Shown in pieces: positions 50,244 to 59,097 of a DNA stretch of 64,000 bases. The DNA lies in NCBI GenBank assembly GCA_937897645.1, contig CALCNV010000047.1:1-64000 (forward strand), read 5' to 3'. The notes under the pieces are model-generated. The model saw only the letters and a program-made list of their open reading frames with translations, was not told where the DNA came from and made no database searches. The position numbers were made by a program, and so were the translations under genes. The stretch's first letter is position 1. Each line of letters begins with the position of its first letter. The DNA comes from an uncultured Lysobacteraceae bacterium (GTDB taxonomy: Bacteria; Pseudomonadota; Gammaproteobacteria; Xanthomonadales; Xanthomonadaceae).

Positions 50244-50389
50244 GTAGGAGCGCCCCATGGGCGCGAGCTTTTCCCAACGCGAATTAGCGTGCGCCACGCG
50301 CAGGTCCGCTCTGAGGATAGGTTACGAGGTCGTGCGCATGGCGCACGCTACATTCGTTTCAAAAGCTCGCGCCCATGGGGCGCTCCTAC
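50244..50389. repeat. Compound REPIN: GTAGCGTGCGCC unit nested in GTAGGAGCGCCCC unit
   Basis: Outer arms GTAGGAGCGCCCCATGGGCG and CGCCCATGGGGCGCTCCTAC are as in the simple copy at 24381. Instead of a 10-base centre there is about 95 bp containing a second inverted pair, TAGCGTGCGCCACGCGCA and TGCGCATGGCGCACGCTAC (about 50285-50351). That second family exists alone at 53323-53389. The element ends 10 bp from the ispA stop. Confidence 0.82.
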
Positions 50390-50398
50390 AGGTGCAGA

Positions 50399-51277
50399 TC
50401 AATGCGTGCGGTGCACGGCCAGCTTGCCCAGTGCCCACAGGGCCATGGCGCGTTCGCGGAACGGGGCCAGGGTGTCGTGCATCAGTATGTCGAGTTGCTT
50501 CAGGCGTGCCTTGGCACCGTCCATGCCCAGCAGTGCCGGGTAGGTGGACTTAGACTGCGCTGCATCCTTGCCTGCGGTCTTGCCCAGTTGCGCGGAATTC
50601 GATTCCACGTCCAGGATGTCGTCGCGCACCTGGAAGGCCAGGCCCAGCGCATCGGCAAAGGTATCCAGCAACTGCAGGGTGCTGGCGTCGACGGTGCCGC
50701 CAAGCGCGCCCATGCGCACCGAGGCGCGGATCAGCGCACCGGTTTTCAAGGAATGCATGTGTTCAAGGTCGGCCAGCGTCTGCAGCTTGCCGGTCGCATT
50801 GATGTCCAGTGACTGGCCACCGCACATGCCGGCGGCACCTGCGGCTCCGGCCAGTGCACGCAGCCAGGCGACGCGCAGTTCAGCCGCGACCGGCGCTTCC
50901 GCCAGCACCTCGAAGGCGAGCGATTGCAGGGCGTCACCGGCGAGGATCGCGGTGGCTTCGTCGAAGGCGACATGCACCGTCGGCCTTCCTCGACGCAGTG
51001 CATCGTCATCCATCGCGGGCAGGTCGTCATGCACCAGCGAATAGGCGTGGATCAGTTCCACCGCGGTGGCGGGTGCATCCAGCCAACGTTCGTCCGTACC
51101 CAGCAGGCTGCCGGTGGCATAGACCAGCAGCGGGCGAATGCGCTTGCCACCGCCGAGCACCGCATGGCGCATGGCGGCATGCAGGCGTTGCGGGGGCAGG
51201 GAGGCGGAAGGAAGCGCGTGGTCCAGCGACGCTTCCACGCGCTGCGCCCAGCGCACGAACGGGGCTTCAGTTGCCAT
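50399..51277 (-). CDS. ispA: Farnesyl/geranyl diphosphate synthase
   Basis: Condenses IPP with allylic diphosphates to make farnesyl diphosphate for quinones, undecaprenyl lipids and related products. The 292-residue protein has both aspartate-rich motifs: DDLPAMDDD (84-92, first) and DDILD (219-223, second), plus GGGKRIRPLL near the N terminus. The two residues before the first motif (…YSLVHDD) fit a C15 product, but the chain length is inferred. ATG 51277 gives an 11-base overlap with xseB, so the genes are coupled. Confidence 0.94.
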   Translation of the reverse strand: MATEAPFVRWAQRVEASLDHALPSASLPPQRLHAAMRHAVLGGGKRIRPLLVYATGSLLGTDERWLDAPATAVELIHAYSLVHDDLPAMDDDALRRGRPTVHVAFDEATAILAGDALQSLAFEVLAEAPVAAELRVAWLRALAGAAGAAGMCGGQSLDINATGKLQTLADLEHMHSLKTGALIRASVRMGALGGTVDASTLQLLDTFADALGLAFQVRDDILDVESNSAQLGKTAGKDAAQSKSTYPALLGMDGAKARLKQLDILMHDTLAPFRERAMALWALGKLAVHRTH

Positions 51278-51527
51278 CGGGCAGCGGTGCGAAGGGTTCA
51301 GCCGATTCCGGGTTCTCAGGGTCGCTGAGCAGGCGTACACGCAGCTCGGCCTGTTCCAGCGCCGTCTGGCAGCGTCGGTACAGGCCGACGCCACGCTCGT
51401 AGGCGGCCAGCGAGTCTTCAAGGCTCATCTCGCCGTGTTCCATCTTTTCGACCAGTTGTTCCAGTTCGTCCAGCGACTGTTCGAAATGGGCCACGGGGGA
51501 GGCATCGGGGGCTGTTTTACGGGGCAT
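51267..51527 (-). CDS. xseB: Exodeoxyribonuclease VII small subunit
   Basis: An 86-residue helical subunit of exonuclease VII, which degrades single-stranded DNA. The family core is VAHFEQSLDELEQLVEKMEHGEMSLEDSLAAYERGVGLYRRCQTALEQAELRV, the usual coiled-coil pair. ATG 51527 (MPRKTAP) is the natural start; the upstream open frame is a shadow of the spacer. It precedes and overlaps ispA, as in E. coli and xanthomonads. Confidence 0.94.
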   Translation of the reverse strand: MPRKTAPDASPVAHFEQSLDELEQLVEKMEHGEMSLEDSLAAYERGVGLYRRCQTALEQAELRVRLLSDPENPESAEPFAPLPDGN

Positions 51528-51573
51528 GGGCCAAGTGTGAGGACGCCGGGGAGATTGGTCAACGCGTGCCGGT

Positions 51574-52893
51574 TCAGGGGGCTCGCGACCACAGCAGGCA
51601 CGAGCCGCGTTCGCGCAACCACGCGTCGAAGGGGGCCGAGTACGCCAGGTCGGCCACAGCAATCAATGGGCCGGTGGCGGACTCGGCCAGCAGCGGCATC
51701 TGGGGCCGTTCCCAGGGTGGAATGCCCAGCGATTGCAGCACATGCTTGAGTGCATGCGAATGCGTACGGCCGGGCAGGGTGATGCGCTCGCCGCCGCGCC
51801 GGGCCGAGACCACGGCAGGCGAGGGCAGCGCCTCGGCGCCGACCAATGCAAGCCGGTCGCCATTCGGAAGCTGGAGCGGTTGTCGTCCATCCCAATGCGC
51901 CTGCCACTCCATATCCAGGGGCGTGCGCTGTCGCTGTGCATGCAACAGGTCGCGCCAGCGGTGGATCACGGCATCGCGCCATGCAAAGGTTGCACTGGCA
52001 TCGATGCGCGCGTGCAGCAGGTCGGATTCGATGCGTGCAACGCCTTCGCGCGGCAGCGGCGGCAGGACGAGTTCGTCGATCCAGCGACGCAGCACGCGCG
52101 CGCGGCGCGCAGTGGTCATTGCCTGCAATGCCGGCACGGACAGCGCCTGCGGGTCGGCCGTGCGGGACATCGCCAATGCCTGCGCATCTTCCGTCTCCAG
52201 CAATTCCACCGCATCTGCACTGAGCTGTGCGCTGCGCAGGAAGGCGGCATCCGCATGCGGCCAGCGTTCGCGCAGCAGCGGCATGATGCGCGCGCGCAGG
52301 AAGTTGCGGTCGTGATGGGTGTCGGCGTTGCTGGGGTCTTCCAGCCAGCTCAGTCCATGTGCTTGCGCGTAGGCGAGGAGGACGTCACGCGGGATATACA
52401 GCAAGGGCCGCCAGTGCGCGCCAGTGGCGAAGCGACGCCATGGCCGCATCGCCGCCAGTCCATCGGGTCCGGAGCCGCGCAGGGCGCGCAGCAGGAAGGT
52501 TTCCGCCTGGTCGTCGCGGTGGTGGGCGGTGACCAGGGCTTCGCCGGGCACCAGCACGCTTTCGAAAGCCGCGTAGCGCGCTTTGCGTGCGGCGGCTTCA
52601 AGGCCATCGCCTGCACTGCGGTCGACGTTTGCCTTGATGGTGACAAGGGGCACCGACAGCGAATCGCAGAACCGTTGGCAGTGGCTGGCCCATTGATCCG
52701 CATCAGGCTGCAGGCCGTGGTGTACGTGCACGGCGCGCAGTCCACGCGCATGCGTATCCGGGTGCTGGGCCAGTGCATGCAGCAACATGCTGGAATCCAG
52801 CCCGCCACTCAAGCCCACCAGCAGCGGTGCATGATCCGCACAGGTCAGGGCGTGGTGCAGGGCGGTGGTCGGGTCATTCGCTGCCATGCGCAC
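51574..52893 (-). CDS. tilS: tRNA(Ile)-lysidine synthase
   Basis: Converts the wobble cytidine of the CAU-anticodon tRNA-Ile to lysidine, so the tRNA reads AUA. A 439-residue protein with the ATP pyrophosphatase P-loop SGGLDSS (29-35), the HVHHGLQPDADQWA and AHHRDDQAETFLLRALRGSG blocks, and the C-terminal tRNA-binding domain. ATG 52893 or ATG 52887 may start it. It lies 46 bp upstream of xseB on the same strand. Confidence 0.95.
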   Translation of the reverse strand: MRMAANDPTTALHHALTCADHAPLLVGLSGGLDSSMLLHALAQHPDTHARGLRAVHVHHGLQPDADQWASHCQRFCDSLSVPLVTIKANVDRSAGDGLEAAARKARYAAFESVLVPGEALVTAHHRDDQAETFLLRALRGSGPDGLAAMRPWRRFATGAHWRPLLYIPRDVLLAYAQAHGLSWLEDPSNADTHHDRNFLRARIMPLLRERWPHADAAFLRSAQLSADAVELLETEDAQALAMSRTADPQALSVPALQAMTTARRARVLRRWIDELVLPPLPREGVARIESDLLHARIDASATFAWRDAVIHRWRDLLHAQRQRTPLDMEWQAHWDGRQPLQLPNGDRLALVGAEALPSPAVVSARRGGERITLPGRTHSHALKHVLQSLGIPPWERPQMPLLAESATGPLIAVADLAYSAPFDAWLRERGSCLLWSRAP

Positions 52894-52972
52894 ATGCTAG
52901 CGGTTGCGACGATGGCATGCAGCGATCAGTAGGCGGGCGTATTGATGGGGCCGGCGTGGACGCCTGGTCATG

Positions 52973-53105
52973 GTAGGAGCGCCCCATGGGCGCGAGCCTT
53001 GGGCAGCGTTCGCCATACGCGCGATCCCTTGATCTACCAACATGCGGTGGTGCGCATGGTGCACGCCACTTGCGCTTAGAGCTCGCGCCCATGGGGCGCT
53101 CCTAC
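52973..53105. repeat. Compound REPIN, decayed nested form
   Basis: Outer arms GTAGGAGCGCCCCATGGGCG and CGCCCATGGGGCGCTCCTAC are intact. The centre holds a degraded GTAGCGTGCGCC-type pair (GCGTTCGCCATACGCGCG and GTGCGCATGGTGCACGCCAC), so this is the same nested architecture as 50244-50389, with the inner unit diverged more than the outer. Confidence 0.72.
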
Positions 53106-53152
53106 CTGGTGCCTGTCATGAAGCCGCATCACGCTGGCATGTCCTTTCAGTT

Positions 53153-53262
53153 CGTCATCCCCGCGAACGCGGGGATCCAGCGACTCATGCTATTGAAAGC
53201 CAAAGGCGCTGGGTTGACCAGCTACGCTGTTTGAAAGCACTTCCGCCTTCGCGGGAATGACG
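53153..53262. repeat. GTCATCCCCGCG inverted repeat
   Basis: CGTCATCCCCGCGAACGCGGGGATCC on the left and CTTCGCGGGAATGACG on the right, about 80 bp apart. It is related to the 47519-47616 element but with diverged arms. With 52973-53105 and 53323-53389 it makes the 540-bp gap between tilS and the TPR gene almost entirely repeat-derived; I see no gene there. Confidence 0.65.
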
Positions 53263-53322
53263 ACCCCATTTCCATGGGGGCCCTCAATGGCCATATCTAA
53301 AAAAACTTGGCGTCTCTTGCCA

Positions 53323-53389
53323 GTAGCGTGCGCCATGCGAACGACCTAACGACCTGTCAACATGCTGTCGTGCACATGGCGCACGCTAC
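53323..53389. repeat. REPIN (GTAGCGTGCGCCATGCG family)
   Basis: Inverted units GTAGCGTGCGCCATGCGAAC and TGCACATGGCGCACGCTAC around a short centre. This is the stand-alone version of the inner unit in the compound element at 50244. A decayed fragment of the outer family (AATGAGGCGCTCCTGCC, about 53408-53424) lies just downstream. Confidence 0.78.
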
Positions 53390-53433
53390 CTCCGTGCAGC
53401 CTGAGCCAATGAGGCGCTCCTGCCATTGTGTGA

Positions 53434-54180
53434 TCAGTCGAGTGATGCGAGTTCGCGCTTGGCGGCTTCTATCCAATCACGCTGTTCGCGCTGGTAATAA
53501 TTGGGAGCAGCCGCGGAACGGGCCACGATTTCATTGAATACTTCTTTTGCCTTGCTTGCGTTACCGCTACGAATGAGCAACAGGCCATAGCGCAAGCGCG
53601 CTTCCTCGCCGGGGAAACCCTTCACAACGTTCTCGTATTCGTGCAGGGCTGCCTCGATATCTCCGCTGTCTTCGACCGTGCGGGAGTACAGCAGGTGGCC
53701 ATCTTTGGATCGAAAGTCCGGATTGGCGGCGATCAGCGCGTCCAAGGTCATGCGTGCCTGTTGTGCTTGGCCAAGGCCGAATTGCGCCTTGGCCAGCCCC
53801 ATCATCATTTCCGGATCCGTCTCGTAAAGACCTTTCAGGGCGCCTTTGTATAATTCCGCAGCTTGCTGGAAATCACCGCTGCGCAAGCTTTCATCGGCAA
53901 GGCGTCGCCGGGTGGCTTGCGTGTCGGATAATCCGAATTGACGATTGGCATCGCGTTTTTCGCGCTCCGGGTCGATCGTTTCCTTGACCTTGCGTACCAC
54001 GCGGCGAGCTCCTGGCCCGTTGCGCAGGTCGGGGATTATCTCGGCGATGAAATAGATCAGTACGGCGATGAAGGAGAACAAGAGCAGGATGAGGATCCAG
54101 TACATCGGACGGCCGGTGCGTACGACATGTACGCAGCACGCGATCTGCAAGATGATCGAAATGAGGAAGAGTGGGCTCAT
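53434..54180 (-). CDS. TPR-containing membrane protein, unknown role
   Basis: A 248-residue protein: two adjacent N-terminal membrane segments (LFLISIILQIACCVHVV and YWILILLLFSFIAVLIYFIAEII) resembling the PLDc_N type of anchor, then a basic stretch (RRVVRKVKETIDPEREKRDANRQF) and tetratricopeptide helices (about 90-230; ADESLRSGDFQQAAELYKGALKG, ALHEYENVVKGFPGEEARLRYGLLL). It is likely a membrane-tethered scaffold facing the cytoplasm; partners are unknown. It starts 20 bp after accA on the same strand and may be read from the same transcript. Its DNA is less G+C-rich than accA or tilS. Confidence 0.78.
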   Translation of the reverse strand: MSPLFLISIILQIACCVHVVRTGRPMYWILILLLFSFIAVLIYFIAEIIPDLRNGPGARRVVRKVKETIDPEREKRDANRQFGLSDTQATRRRLADESLRSGDFQQAAELYKGALKGLYETDPEMMMGLAKAQFGLGQAQQARMTLDALIAANPDFRSKDGHLLYSRTVEDSGDIEAALHEYENVVKGFPGEEARLRYGLLLIRSGNASKAKEVFNEIVARSAAAPNYYQREQRDWIEAAKRELASLD

Positions 54181-54200
54181 GCAATTCCTTTGCCGTCAGG

Positions 54201-55160
54201 TCAAGCCGCTTCGTACGCCCCATACCCACGCAACCGTTCATAGCGCTGCTGCAACAAGTGGTCCATCGGCAACTGCTCCAATGCATCCAGCTCATTCATC
54301 AGCACGGCTTTCAGGCGCGTGGCCATCTGCTTGGGATTGCGGTGCGCGCCGCCGATTGGTTCGCGTATCACCTTGTCCACCAGACCCAAGGCCTGCAGGC
54401 GCTTGGCGGTGATGCCGAGCTGCTCGGCGGCATCCTTGGCTTTCTTGGCGTCCTTCCACAGGATCGACGCGCAGCCTTCCGGCGAGATCACCGAGTACGT
54501 GCCGTACTCCAGCATCAGCGTGCGGTCGCCGACGCCGATCGCCAGCGCGCCGCCGGAGCCGCCTTCGCCGATCACCGTGCAGATGATCGGCACTTTCAGC
54601 TCGGCCATTTCCAACAGATTGCGGGCGATGGCCTCGGACTGGCCACGCTCCTCCGCACCTACGCCTGGGTAGGCGCCAGGCGTATCGATGAAAGTCAGCA
54701 GCGGCAGCTTGAAACGTTCCGCCAGCTTCATCAGGCGCAATGCCTTGCGATAACCCTCGGGACGCGGCATGCCGAAATTGCGCGCTATCTTGCTCTTGGT
54801 GTCCCGCCCTTTCTGGTGGCCGATGATGACCACGCTGCGGCCGTCGATGCGGCCCAGGCCACCGACGATGGCGGCATCGTCGGCGAAGGCGCGGTCGCCG
54901 GCCAGTTCCTGGAACTCATCGCAGAACGCGCGGATGTAATCCAGCGTGTACGGCCGCGCCGGGTGGCGGGCCAGTTGCGACACCTGCCACGGGCTGAGGT
55001 CGCGGAAGATCTGCGCGGTGCGCACGCGCAACTTGTCCTGCAGCGCATGCACTTCGGCATCGATGTTGACCGCCGGGCCGGTGCTGGCGCTGCGCAGGTC
55101 CTGGATCTTGGCTTCCAGGTCGGCGATGGGCTGTTCGAAATCCAGGTAATTCGGGTTCAT
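54201..55160 (-). CDS. accA: Acetyl-CoA carboxylase carboxyltransferase subunit alpha
   Basis: With AccD transfers carboxyl from biotin to acetyl-CoA, the first committed step of fatty acid synthesis. The 319-residue protein has the family start NYLDFEQPIADLEAKIQDLR, then HPARPYTLDYI, FGMPRPEGYRKALRLMKLAERF, FIDTPGAYPGVGAEERGQSEAIA and GEGGSGGALAIGVGD, the crotonase-like oxyanion segments. The length is standard (E. coli 319). ATG 55160 is the family start; the open frame continues upstream only through repeat DNA. It lies downstream of dnaE, as in E. coli. Confidence 0.97.
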   Translation of the reverse strand: MNPNYLDFEQPIADLEAKIQDLRSASTGPAVNIDAEVHALQDKLRVRTAQIFRDLSPWQVSQLARHPARPYTLDYIRAFCDEFQELAGDRAFADDAAIVGGLGRIDGRSVVIIGHQKGRDTKSKIARNFGMPRPEGYRKALRLMKLAERFKLPLLTFIDTPGAYPGVGAEERGQSEAIARNLLEMAELKVPIICTVIGEGGSGGALAIGVGDRTLMLEYGTYSVISPEGCASILWKDAKKAKDAAEQLGITAKRLQALGLVDKVIREPIGGAHRNPKQMATRLKAVLMNELDALEQLPMDHLLQQRYERLRGYGAYEAA

Positions 55161-55239
55161 GGGTGGACTGCGGACGGAGTAGCGGGGGAGTTTAGCCGAA
55201 GCCGGGCGGCGTGCCCGTACGGGTGGGTAGGGGGCGATT

Positions 55240-55373
55240 CCCTTCTCCCATCGGGAGAAGGTGGCGCGAAGCGACGGATGAGGGAATGAGCCATCCGATA
55301 CAGAGTTGCCCGTTGATCTGGGAGCCCGCGCCCTCATCCGCCCTTCGGGCACCTTCTCCCGGTGGGAGAAGGG
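55240..55373. repeat. CCTTCTCCC inverted-repeat element
   Basis: Left: CCCTTCTCCCATCGGGAGAAGG, then GGATGAGGG. Right: CCCTCATCC, a small CGCCCTTCGGGC hairpin, then CCTTCTCCC…GGGAGAAGGG. Nested complementary arms make a long stem. It occupies most of the dnaE-accA gap (55161-55375); the same theme in shorter form is at 4364-4410. Confidence 0.72.
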
Positions 55374-55375
55374 AG

Positions 55376-58300
55376 TCAGTTCGCCCAAGGCCTCGAAATC
55401 GCCACCTTCACCGTCCTGACCCCCGGATGCGCACGCAGGGCGTCCAGCAGCTCCGTGTCGACCCGCACCGACTTTGGTCCGTTCAAGTCGACCACGCCGG
55501 CGACGCTGCGTTCGCCATTGCGCAGCAGCAAGTCGAGGCGCAGCGGCGTCGCACCCGGTCGATGCCTGGCCAGCAACGCGTCGATGCGATCCCACAGGCC
55601 GGGTTCGCGCATGTCCAGGCGCAGCGACAGGCGTTGCGCGTGGCTGGCGCAGAGTTGTGCGTAGTCCCAGCACTTGCGCACGCGCAGGCTGAAGCCACCG
55701 TTGAATTCGTCCTCGCGCAGGCCACCCTGCACGATCAGCACGCGGTCGCGGGTCAGCAGCGGTGCCAGCTCCATGTAAGCCTCGGCGAACACGCTGCATT
55801 CCACGCGCCCGCGTCCATCTTCCAGTTGCACGAACATCTGGCTGTCGCCCTTCTTGCGCAGCCCCACCACTTGCCCGGCGATGACCACGCCCACTTCCGG
55901 TCGCCAGCCTTTCTTCTCCGCTTGCGGCGCGCCACTCCACAACTTGTCCAGCTCGCCCAGGTCGGTGCCGACCAGCGCACGCAGGTCCTCGCGGTACGCA
56001 TCCAGCGGATGGCCACTCAGGTAATGACCCAGGGTGTCGCGCTCGCCCGCAAGCTTTTGCGACAGTGGCCATTCGTTCACTTCGGTCAGGTGTACTTCCA
56101 GCGCAGGTGCCGCATCGCCACCGCCGAACAGGGACACCTGCCCGGCATCGCGCTCCTTCGCAAGCTGCTCGGTGGCCTTTACCACTTCCGGCAACTGCAG
56201 CATCAGCGACGCACGGTTCTTGCCCAGCGCGTCCAACGCACCGGCATTGACCAGTGCCTCCAGCGCGCGGCGATTCAACTTGGACGAATCCACGCGCTTG
56301 CAGAAATCAAGCAGGTCCACGAATGCGCCACCGCTGGCGCGCTCCGCCGAAATCGCTTCGCAGGCGCCGCGACCGACGCCCTTGATGGCGCCCAGTCCGT
56401 AACGCACGGTGCGCGCGTCGTTGGCGATGAACATGTACTCGGACGCATTCACCTCGGGCGGCAGCACGTCCAGTTTCAGCATGCGGCATTCATCCAGGAA
56501 CGCCACCACCTTGTCGGTCTTGTCCATGTCCGACGACAGCGTGGCGGCCATGAACTCGGACGGGTAATGCGTCTTCAGCCATGCGGTCTGGTAGGCGACC
56601 AGCGAATAGGCGGCGGCGTGCGACTTGTTGAAGCCGTAGCCGGCGAACTTTTCCATCAGGTCGAAGATTTCATCGGCCTTGCGCTGGCCCACGCCGTCCT
56701 TCGCCGCACCCTCGCGGAAGATCTCGCGGTGCTTGGCCATTTCGGCGGGCACCTTCTTGCCCATCGCGCGGCGCAGCAGGTCGGCGCCGCCCAGCGAATA
56801 GCCGCCGACGATCTGCGCCATCTGCATGACCTGCTCCTGGTAGACCATGATGCCGTAGGTCTCTTCCAGCATGGCCCTGGTGCGCGGGTCGGGGTATGCG
56901 AACTCCTCGCGCCCGTGCTTGCGCTCGACGAAGGAGGGAATCATGTCCATCGGGCCAGGACGGTACAGCGCGTTCAGCGCGATCAGGTCCTCGAAGCGGT
57001 CGGGCTTGGCGTCCTTCAGCGCGCGGCGCATGCCCGAGGATTCGAACTGGAACACCGAGCCGGTGTTGCCGTTGGCGAACACGTCGCGGTACACGCTGGC
57101 ATCGTCCAGCGGGATCGTCGAAATATCGATCGGCTCCAGGCCACTTTGAGCGCGACGTGTGTTCACCGCCTTCACCGCCCAATCGATGATGGTCAGCGTG
57201 CGCAGGCCCAGGAAGTCGAACTTGACCAGGCCGACCGCTTCCACGTCATCCTTGTCGAACTGCGTCACCGGATTCCTGCCGCGTCCGCCTTCGTCGTGTT
57301 CGGCGAACAGCGGGCAGAAATCCGAGAGCGGCGTCGGTGCGATGACCACGCCGCCGGCGTGCTTGCCGGCGTTGCGGGTCAGGTCTTCGAGTTCGCGCGC
57401 CAGGTCGATCAAGTCGCGGACGTCGTCCTCGTCGTTGTAGCGGTCGATCAGTTCCTGCGACAGCATGCTCTTGTCGCCTTCACCCATCGCATCCTTCAGG
57501 GTGACACCCAGCGTCAACGGGATCAGCTTGGCCACGCCGTCGACCAGGCCATACGGGAAGCCGAGCACGCGGCCGGTGTCGCGCACCACCGCCTTCGCGG
57601 CCATGGTGCCGTAGGTGATGATCTGGCTGACGCGGTCGCGGCCGTATTTGCGGGCGACGTAGTCGATCACTTCGTCGCGACGATCCATGCAGAAGTCGAT
57701 GTCGAAGTCGGGCATCGACACGCGTTCGGGATTGAGGAAGCGCTCGAACAGCAGGCCATACGGCAGCGGGTCCAGGTCGGTGATCTGCAGTGCCCACGCC
57801 ACCAGCGAACCCGCACCGGAACCGCGGCCCGGGCCGATCGGAATGCCCTGGTTCTTTCCCCACTGGATGAAGTCGGCCACGATCAGGAAGTAGCCGGGGA
57901 AGCCCATCTTGGAAATGGTGTCCAACTCGAAGTCCAGCCGCGCCACGTAATCCTCGCGCGTGTGGCCGGGCGCCAGCGGGCATTTTTCCAGGCGTTGCAC
58001 TAAACCAGCGTGTGACTCGCTGCGGATCCAGCTGTCCAGGGTTTCATCGGCGGGCACGGGATACGCAGGCAGTGCGTACTGGCCCAGGGTGAGTTCCAGG
58101 TTGCAGCGCTGCGCCAACGCGTAGGTGTTGTCGATGGCATCCGGCACGTCGGCGAACAGCGCCGCCATTTCGTCCGGTGATTTGAGGTATTGCTCGGCGC
58201 TGTACTCACGCGGGCGCTTGGGATCGTCCAGCACGCGCCCGGTGGAAATGCATACGCGTGCCTCGTGCGCGTCGTAGCCGTCGCGATCGAGGAAGCGCAC

Positions 58301-58933
58301 GTCGTTGCTGGCGATCACCGGCAATCCGCGTGCCGCGGCGGCATGCAGTGCAAACGCGTTGAAGGCGTCCTCGCCATCGCGCTGCGTGCGGGTGATTTCC
58401 AGATGCAGGTTTTCGCCGAAGCTGCGCTGCAGGTCGGCGAGGTGTTGCTCGGCCAGTTCGTGGCGGCCGCCCGCGGCCAAACGGCCTGCGTAGCTGTTGC
58501 GTCCCGCGATGGCGAACAGGCCTTCGCAATCTTCGGCCAGCCACTGCGGGGTGATGCCAACGCCGTCCAGGTGGTGGCCTTCCATCCAGGCGCGCGTCAG
58601 CAGGCGCGACAGCGAAAGGTAGCCGATATGGTCACGGCATAGCAGGGTCAGCTGCCATGGGTTTTCCTTGCCGTCTACGATACTGAGGTCGGCACCGGCA
58701 ATCGGCTTGATGCCGACCGATTCGGCGGCCTTGTAGAACTTGATCAGCGCGAACAGGTTGTTGCGGTCGGTGACGGCCAGCGCCGGCAGCTTCATCTCCA
58801 CCGCGCGGCTGAGCAGGTTGGGCCGCTTGGCCTTCTCCGGCCGCGCTTCATCCGGTTTCTCGGGCACGCGGATGGTCGAATCCGCGAGCGAGAATTCGGT
58901 GTGCAGGTGCAGGTGGATGAAGCGTGATGACAT
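55376..58933 (-). CDS. dnaE: DNA polymerase III alpha subunit
   Basis: The replicative polymerase catalytic subunit, 1185 residues, full length. The N-terminal PHP domain begins FIHLHLHTEFSLAD; the polymerase active site has PDFDIDF with Asp409 and Asp411; GPGRGSGAGSLVAW lies ahead of it. The C-terminal part carries HhH motifs, a beta-clamp-binding pentapeptide QVSLF (932-936) and an OB fold (GVVIAGQVVGLRKKGDSQMFVQLEDGRG). It is about 160 bp after rnhB, separated by a REPIN, in the conserved lpxB-rnhB-dnaE-accA order. Confidence 0.98.
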   Translation of the reverse strand: MSSRFIHLHLHTEFSLADSTIRVPEKPDEARPEKAKRPNLLSRAVEMKLPALAVTDRNNLFALIKFYKAAESVGIKPIAGADLSIVDGKENPWQLTLLCRDHIGYLSLSRLLTRAWMEGHHLDGVGITPQWLAEDCEGLFAIAGRNSYAGRLAAGGRHELAEQHLADLQRSFGENLHLEITRTQRDGEDAFNAFALHAAAARGLPVIASNDVRFLDRDGYDAHEARVCISTGRVLDDPKRPREYSAEQYLKSPDEMAALFADVPDAIDNTYALAQRCNLELTLGQYALPAYPVPADETLDSWIRSESHAGLVQRLEKCPLAPGHTREDYVARLDFELDTISKMGFPGYFLIVADFIQWGKNQGIPIGPGRGSGAGSLVAWALQITDLDPLPYGLLFERFLNPERVSMPDFDIDFCMDRRDEVIDYVARKYGRDRVSQIITYGTMAAKAVVRDTGRVLGFPYGLVDGVAKLIPLTLGVTLKDAMGEGDKSMLSQELIDRYNDEDDVRDLIDLARELEDLTRNAGKHAGGVVIAPTPLSDFCPLFAEHDEGGRGRNPVTQFDKDDVEAVGLVKFDFLGLRTLTIIDWAVKAVNTRRAQSGLEPIDISTIPLDDASVYRDVFANGNTGSVFQFESSGMRRALKDAKPDRFEDLIALNALYRPGPMDMIPSFVERKHGREEFAYPDPRTRAMLEETYGIMVYQEQVMQMAQIVGGYSLGGADLLRRAMGKKVPAEMAKHREIFREGAAKDGVGQRKADEIFDLMEKFAGYGFNKSHAAAYSLVAYQTAWLKTHYPSEFMAATLSSDMDKTDKVVAFLDECRMLKLDVLPPEVNASEYMFIANDARTVRYGLGAIKGVGRGACEAISAERASGGAFVDLLDFCKRVDSSKLNRRALEALVNAGALDALGKNRASLMLQLPEVVKATEQLAKERDAGQVSLFGGGDAAPALEVHLTEVNEWPLSQKLAGERDTLGHYLSGHPLDAYREDLRALVGTDLGELDKLWSGAPQAEKKGWRPEVGVVIAGQVVGLRKKGDSQMFVQLEDGRGRVECSVFAEAYMELAPLLTRDRVLIVQGGLREDEFNGGFSLRVRKCWDYAQLCASHAQRLSLRLDMREPGLWDRIDALLARHRPGATPLRLDLLLRNGERSVAGVVDLNGPKSVRVDTELLDALRAHPGVRTVKVAISRPWAN

Positions 58934-58995
58934 GTGGGGTCAGGGTAGCGGCAGGGGGTGGGTCGAACAAGGCTTGACAGCCCGGGGCTGCCTTT

Positions 58996-59058
58996 GTCGG
59001 AGGGGCTTCAGCCCCGACGGCATTTCGCGGAGAGCGTCGGGGCTGAAGCCCCTCCCAC
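58996..59058. repeat. REPIN (GTGGGAGGGGCTTCAGCCCC family), second copy
   Basis: GTCGGAGGGGCTTCAGCCCC on the left (head GTCG instead of GTGG) and GGGGCTGAAGCCCCTCCCAC on the right. It matches 26470-26534 almost base for base in the arms and differs in the centre. It lies between rnhB and dnaE, both on the minus strand, so it must be transcribed through unless dnaE has its own promoter downstream of it. Confidence 0.83.
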
Positions 59059-59097
59059 AAAGGCTCAAGCCCTTCCTGCAAAGACAGGTGTCGCGGC

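Noticed and set aside
52973..53389. Possible CRISPR-like array of repeats near 53 kb
   Set aside because: The repeats are inverted pairs of different families, not evenly spaced direct repeats, and no cas genes are present.
55211..58003. Open frame of about 930 codons on the plus strand opposite dnaE
   Set aside because: Same composition artefact; dnaE has every catalytic motif, and the antisense product shows none.
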